From: Pseudoclavibacter sp. AY1F1
GTDB lineage: Bacteria; Actinomycetota; Actinomycetes; Actinomycetales; Microbacteriaceae
Assembly (NCBI RefSeq): GCF_002931075.1
Contig: NZ_PSTQ01000003.1
Location: 310,001-374,000 of the forward strand
Direction of reading: 5' to 3'
Length of the DNA: 64,000 bases
A program made the position numbers and the translations under genes. Under the pieces are notes generated by a model. The model searched no databases. It saw only the letters and a list, made by a program, of their open reading frames with translations, and was not told the origin of the DNA. Shown here piece by piece: positions 60,488 through 64,000 of the stretch; positions within the stretch are counted from its first letter, which is position 1; each line of letters starts with the position of its first letter.

Positions 60488-60760
60488 TCAGGCGCTCAGT
60501 CGACCGATCACGACGTCGACGCTGTCGCCGACATCCTTCTTGAGCTTCTTCCGCAGGGCCGCGCTCACCGAGATGAAGTGGTTACCCTGCCCCGTCGGCA
60601 TGAGCGCCGACGTCACGACGACGCCGTCGACGGTCGTGGCTGCCTTCACAGACTTCCCGTTCCCGAAGAACTCCTTCGAGCCGGGCACCTCGATGACGGA
60701 CCACGAGGGCATCCACTCGGGGTTGACGATCGAGCCGGTGAAGACGAGCTTGTCTGTCAT
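60488..60760 (-). CDS. DUF1905-family protein
   Basis: A 90-residue single-domain protein of the DUF1905 family: FTGSIVNPEWMPSWSVIEVP, then SVKAATTVDGVVVTSALMPTG, HFISVSAALRKKLKKDVGD and VDVVIGRL. These small beta-barrel proteins have no established role. The ATG at 60760 fits the family's short length; longer frames run into the next gene. It is 23 bp downstream of the oxidoreductase gene on the same strand and may be co-transcribed. Confidence 0.82.
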   Translation of the reverse strand: MTDKLVFTGSIVNPEWMPSWSVIEVPGSKEFFGNGKSVKAATTVDGVVVTSALMPTGQGNHFISVSAALRKKLKKDVGDSVDVVIGRLSA

Positions 60761-60783
60761 GGGGTGAGCGTAGCGCGCACGGG

Positions 60784-61383
60784 TCAGTTCGTGTGGGGTG
60801 ATGTGACCGCGGCGACCACCTGCTTGACGGCGGCGTCGAGGCCGGTCTTCGCGGCATCCGCGTCCTCCGATTCGCGGATGAACGCCTTCGCGCCCCGGGG
60901 CATCCCGCAGTAGTCGAAGATGCCGTGCTCGATCTGCGTGCTGAACGACTCCTCGTATCCGTGGCGCGCGAACGAAGCCTCCGAGAAGCCGGACACGGGC
61001 AGCAGGTGCGCGGTCAGGTGCCGGAGCTTGGGCAGCACGCGCTCGTCGTCGCCGAGTTCGAACGCCCACCCCGTGATGAAGACACGGTCGATCCAGCCTT
61101 TGAGCAGCGCGGGCATCGACCACCAGAAGACAGGGAATACGAGCACGACATCCGTGGCACGGTCGAGACGGGCCTGCTCGGCGAGCACGTCCACGCCCAT
61201 GATGGTCCCGCCCTTGTAGTCGGTGCGGTCTTTGGCTGAGAACCGAGGGTCGAAGCCCTCCTGGGCGAGGTGCGCGATCTCGACCTCGACGCCATCGGCT
61301 TCGAGCTGTTTGCGCAGCAGCTGCGCGGCCGAGTGGGTCAAGGAGTCCTGATCTGGATGCGCGGTGACGATGAGAGTAAGCAC
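60784..61383 (-). CDS. NAD(P)H dehydrogenase (quinone)-like flavodoxin-fold protein
   Basis: A 199-residue flavodoxin-fold oxidoreductase of the NQO1/MdaB/KefF group. The N-terminal FMN/FAD phosphate loop is TAHPDQDSLTHS and the central LVFPVFWWSMPALLKGWIDR is the group signature, followed by VFITGWAFE. It would reduce quinones or similar acceptors with NAD(P)H in two-electron steps. The GTG start directly precedes the first beta strand; a weak ribosome binding site leaves some doubt. It is adjacent to the DUF1905 gene. Confidence 0.87.
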   Translation of the reverse strand: MLTLIVTAHPDQDSLTHSAAQLLRKQLEADGVEVEIAHLAQEGFDPRFSAKDRTDYKGGTIMGVDVLAEQARLDRATDVVLVFPVFWWSMPALLKGWIDRVFITGWAFELGDDERVLPKLRHLTAHLLPVSGFSEASFARHGYEESFSTQIEHGIFDYCGMPRGAKAFIRESEDADAAKTGLDAAVKQVVAAVTSPHTN

Positions 61384-61418
61384 CAGACGATTCTGAGTGG
61401 CGCACCTTGGAGCCACGC

Positions 61419-62414
61419 TCAGCGTTCGCCAGCAGCGGCGGCGAAGCGCGCAGCGAGAGCGGCCGCTGCCTCGGCCAGCTCCGGCGGGCCGACCACCTCG
61501 AAGTCGGCGTCGAACCTGGCGATCGACGCAAGGATGCCGGTCCACGACCATGAGCCGAACCGCACCCTGCACGTGGTGTCGTCGACTTCGGTAACCACCG
61601 CATCCGGCAGCCAGCTCGCGGCCTCGCCTGCGGGTACCTGGAGCAGCACCTCGCCCACGCACGGCCATTCGTTGACGTCTTGCGCGCCCTTGAACCGGGC
61701 TTCAAGGAACGTGGCGGCGTCTCCCGACGGGATCTCGCGTTCGTCGAAGTTCGCCCCGAGCGGAGACCGGGGTGTGAGGCGGTCGAGGCGGTAGACACGC
61801 CACTCGGAGCGGTCGAGGTTCCACGCCACGAGGTACCAGCGCCCGCCCCGCGCGATGACCGCGTGCGGCTCGACCCGGCGAGGGGGCGGCGGTGTCGATT
61901 CCGCGTCCGAGGTCGGGGTTGTCTCCGGGCTTGGCACGTAGTCGAACCTGACGACGCGGCGCTCGCGGGCCGCTTGGCTCACGAACTCGAGCACCGAGGG
62001 GGCGACGCGGGCGGCGAAGCTCGCATCCGCTGGACCGGTGAACCGGATGCCATCAACCCGGTGCCGGAGCCGCGACGGCATGACCTGCCGCACGGTCTCG
62101 AGTGCCCGGGCGGCGGCTTCGTCGATGTCGACGCCCAAGGCCCGCGCGCCCCGAAGGGCGACGGCGATCGCGACGGCCTGCTCGTCGTCGAACCGCAGTG
62201 GCGGCAGCTCCGAGCCGGCGGCGAGGCGGTAGCCGCCGGCCGGCCCCTTCCACGCCTCGATCCGGTACTCGAGTTCGCGCAGCCGGTCGATGTCCCGGCG
62301 CACGGTGCGGGGAGTGACGCCAAGGCGCTCGGCCAGCTCCTGCCCCGACCAACCGCGCCGGGTCTGCAGCAGCGACAGCAGGGTGAGGATGCGCGAGGAA
62401 GTTGCCGAAGCCAT
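61419..62414 (-). CDS. WYL-domain regulator (YafY/DeoR-type)
   Basis: A 331-residue regulator with an N-terminal winged helix (ILTLLSLLQTRRGWSGQELA, then GVTPRTVRRDIDRLRELEY), a central WYL domain (RVVRFDYVPS, then PHAVIARGGRWYLVAWNLD and WRVYRLDRL) and a C-terminal WCX-like domain. WYL proteins bind small ligands or nucleic acid. It is divergent from a VOC-family gene 108 bp away, a recurrent pair in actinobacteria in which the regulator likely controls the VOC gene. The ATG at 62414 is preferred to a TTG six codons upstream. Confidence 0.9.
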   Translation of the reverse strand: MASATSSRILTLLSLLQTRRGWSGQELAERLGVTPRTVRRDIDRLRELEYRIEAWKGPAGGYRLAAGSELPPLRFDDEQAVAIAVALRGARALGVDIDEAAARALETVRQVMPSRLRHRVDGIRFTGPADASFAARVAPSVLEFVSQAARERRVVRFDYVPSPETTPTSDAESTPPPPRRVEPHAVIARGGRWYLVAWNLDRSEWRVYRLDRLTPRSPLGANFDEREIPSGDAATFLEARFKGAQDVNEWPCVGEVLLQVPAGEAASWLPDAVVTEVDDTTCRVRFGSWSWTGILASIARFDADFEVVGPPELAEAAAALAARFAAAAGER

Positions 62415-62521
62415 GGGTCCAGTCTCCAGCAAGTAGAGGACCGAAAGCGTCCGCTACTGCGGTGATGCTCATCCCAGCGGCACGGGCCGCGGTCAGCACT
62501 TCACTAAGGAAGCAGGACGCC

Positions 62522-62995
62522 ATGAGCATCACCACCACAACCCACCTCAACTTCGCCGGCACCGCGCGGGAGGCGCTCGAGTTCTACGCCGAGGTCTTCG
62601 GCGGAGAGGTCTCCATCGCCACCTACGCGCAGTTCGGGATGCCTGCCGAGCTGCCTGGCGCATCCAACGTCGTGTTCGGGCGAGTGGATGCCCCGAACGG
62701 CTTCCGCGTGCTCGCCTACGACACGCCTGGCCAGCCGGCCCACGGCCTCGCGGGGGAAGCGGGGAAGACCAGGCGAGAGCAGGGCACCACCGTCACGAGC
62801 CAGCCGTTCTTCCTCGCCGTAAGCGGCGAGACGCTCGACGAGATCAGCGGCTACTGGAACTCGCTCTCAGTCGGGGCCACCGTCATCGAGCCGCTCGCCG
62901 CCTCCGCATGGTCGGCAGGGTTCGGGATGCTGCGCGACCGCTTCGGGGCCACCTGGGTGCTCGACGTGCCTGCTTCGGTCTCAGCGTCAGCATAG
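62522..62995 (+). CDS. VOC-family protein (PhnB/3-demethylubiquinone methyltransferase-like)
   Basis: A 157-residue glyoxalase-fold protein of the PhnB-like group: LNFAGTAREALEFYAEVFGG at the start, GFRVLAYDTPG in the middle and FGMLRDRFGATWVLDVP at the end. The usual metal residues are mostly missing, as in many PhnB-like members, so an enzymatic role is uncertain. AAGGAAGCAGGACGCC precedes the ATG. Control by the divergent WYL regulator is inferred from arrangement. Confidence 0.86.
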   Translation: MSITTTTHLNFAGTAREALEFYAEVFGGEVSIATYAQFGMPAELPGASNVVFGRVDAPNGFRVLAYDTPGQPAHGLAGEAGKTRREQGTTVTSQPFFLAVSGETLDEISGYWNSLSVGATVIEPLAASAWSAGFGMLRDRFGATWVLDVPASVSASA

Positions 62996-63011
62996 GTTCC
63001 AGCGCTTGGTG

Positions 63012-63035
63012 CTCACGGTGACATGTCGCCGTGAG
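63012..63035. terminator. hairpin between convergent VOC and coiled-coil genes
   Basis: CTCACGGTGAC (63012-63022) and GTCGCCGTGAG (63025-63035) can pair with one non-canonical pair and a 2-base loop. It overlaps the last codons and stop of the leftward gene and lies 16 bp after the rightward one. Confidence 0.5.
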
Positions 63036-63693
63036 TGACGACTCGGCAGAGCTCCACGCGGCCGTCGCGGAGGTGCCAGGCATGCAGACGCCTGGCACCC
63101 GCGGCTTTGAAGCCGACGGAGTAGCGGAAGCACCTCGCGTCATCCTCAGCGCGAACGACTTCGGGGGCGCGCGCCCCGGTGCCGCTGCGGAGCGGGTGCG
63201 CCTCCCGGGAGTGGAGGTGCCGCCCGCGCCGGGTGACGACGTCGACGGTGACCCGCCACACCTTCGCCTGCAGCTGGGGCGCGAGGGACCTGACCGATTC
63301 TGCGAACGCCGCACCGACGAGGTACTCGCCGAGCGGATGCGCGGCCCGGTCGATGGCGGAGTAGTTCTCGAGCCAGCCGAGGTGCACGTGGTGGCGCACC
63401 CACTCTTCGGCGTCCGCGAAGTCGATGTTGGGAGCCACCTCGTCGCGCGTCTTCTGGAGGCCGCGGAGCTTCTTCTGCGCCCCGCGGAGCCGGTTTTCCG
63501 AGTCCTGCAGTTTGTCGGCGAGGTTCGCATTCTCTCGCCGGAGTGCCCGGAGCTCTGCGAGCAGCTGCGCATCCTTCTTGGTCGCATCCGTCTTGGCGGG
63601 CGGAAGCCGCCTCGGTTCAGGTTGTTCGCTCGCTTCGACCAGGCGAAGGGTTCCCATGGACATCAGTGCGGTGGGTTTGGGTAGCGCGGACAT
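63013..63693 (-). CDS. hypothetical protein with N-terminal coiled coil
   Basis: A 226-residue protein of unknown function. Residues about 38-80 form a likely coiled coil (DAQLLAELRALRRENANLAD, then LQDSENRLRGAQKKLRGLQK). A globular C-terminal region with DAEEWVRHHVHLGWLENYSA and WRVTVDVVTRRG follows. It carries no signal peptide. The second half of this region resembles proteins that couple a coiled coil to a small nuclease- or ligand-binding-like domain, but no family is claimed. Its stop lies in a hairpin shared with the convergent VOC gene. Confidence 0.68.
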   Translation of the reverse strand: MSALPKPTALMSMGTLRLVEASEQPEPRRLPPAKTDATKKDAQLLAELRALRRENANLADKLQDSENRLRGAQKKLRGLQKTRDEVAPNIDFADAEEWVRHHVHLGWLENYSAIDRAAHPLGEYLVGAAFAESVRSLAPQLQAKVWRVTVDVVTRRGRHLHSREAHPLRSGTGARAPEVVRAEDDARCFRYSVGFKAAGARRLHAWHLRDGRVELCRVVTHGDMSP

Positions 63694-63883
63694 CTGGACT
63701 CCTCACATCGCTGGTACGGGGCACGGTCGGGCCAACGTATGCGGGGGTCGTCGAATGCGAAACGGTTCGTGTCTCGGGGCGTCTCGCAGCTGAACTTTTC
63801 GTCGCGCGGGGTCAGCTTGAGGGGCGCCCATCGGCTTGACGCGCTTGAGTTGCGAGTCGTGCCCTACACGTTTGGTTCGTGCC

Positions 63884-64000
63884 CTACTCGGGCTTCCAGG
63901 AACTGTCGTCTCGCCACGGGGCGAGGTCAACCTCGTTCCCTTCCGGGTCGGCGAGCGTCCAGTACTCGGGGGCGCAGTCGTCGTTGACAACTCGTCCGCC
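63884..64000 (-). CDS. VOC/glyoxalase-like protein, C-terminal fragment at right edge
   Basis: The last 38 codons of a leftward gene are visible; the rest lies beyond the window. They encode CAPEYWTLADPEGNEVDLAP followed by a short WRDDSSWKPE tail and a TAG stop. The segment WTLADPEGNEVDL is the closing strand of glyoxalase-like VOC domains, with the metal-site Glu or Asp in its usual place. The frame is open to the edge and starts at the last base. The fragment is too short for a function call. Confidence 0.72.
   Translation of the reverse strand, partial: GGRVVNDDCAPEYWTLADPEGNEVDLAPWRDDSSWKPE

Overview
This window is high-G+C DNA from an actinobacterium, most likely a member of the Microbacteriaceae or a close relative. 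The evidence is the strong G/C bias at third codon positions, many GTG starts, GntR/FCD, WYL and DasR/NagR-type regulators with dre-like operators, and secreted proteins ending in an LAxTG sorting signal. No rRNA, tRNA, CRISPR array, insertion sequence or phage gene was seen. The lineage is an inference from these traits, not from a marker gene.

Left part (1-6551): a homoprotocatechuate (4-hydroxyphenylacetate) meta-cleavage operon, cut by the left edge: a FAH-RraA fusion protein, a GntR regulator, hpaE, hpaD, hpaH and hpaI. The hpaF isomerase and the hpaBC hydroxylase are not in the window.

6723-18053: a catabolic island framed by a GntR/FCD regulator and two related palindromic operators. 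On the + strand lie a metallo-beta-lactamase-fold hydrolase, a uronate-dehydrogenase-like enzyme, a D-2-hydroxyacid dehydrogenase, a hydroxypyruvate/2-oxotetronate isomerase-like protein, an Asp/Glu racemase-like protein, a DUF1537 acid-sugar kinase, a class II aldolase/decarboxylase, a cytosolic binding-protein-like protein and a nucleoside hydrolase. Six successive junctions have 4-bp overlaps. On the - strand are an MHS-type transporter, a second nucleoside hydrolase and a cytidine deaminase. Together they suggest an oxidative route for the sugar of a nucleoside or riboside. This is the best candidate here for an undescribed pathway.

18295-24745: an amine or amino-acid oxidation cluster (APC permease, AraC regulator, sarcosine-oxidase-type flavoenzyme, ornithine-cyclodeaminase-like protein, aldehyde dehydrogenase). 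24883-28250: glgX, a DUF427 protein and a duplicated-domain lipoprotein. 28338-33628: an N-acetylglucosamine regulon (nagR, nagE, nagB, nagA) with three dre-like operators. 33884-46933: a TetR regulator, two tandem LAxTG-anchored subtilase-like proteins with Glu where the catalytic His is expected, a two-component system, pdxY, a membrane-bound serine hydrolase, a secreted HNH nuclease and a membrane protein.

47027-64000: mixed housekeeping and accessory genes: an SDR, a repeat-bearing membrane protein, an ectB-like aminotransferase without ectA/ectC beside it, DUF937, an FAD oxidase-cupin pair and a DUF559-type nuclease-fold protein. A three-gene operon built around a TRAFAC-like GTPase (57041-59689) is a candidate conflict or defence system. 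Then come a flavodoxin-fold oxidoreductase and a WYL-regulator/VOC pair. The right edge cuts a VOC-family gene. Two families of intergenic hairpin repeats are scattered through the window.
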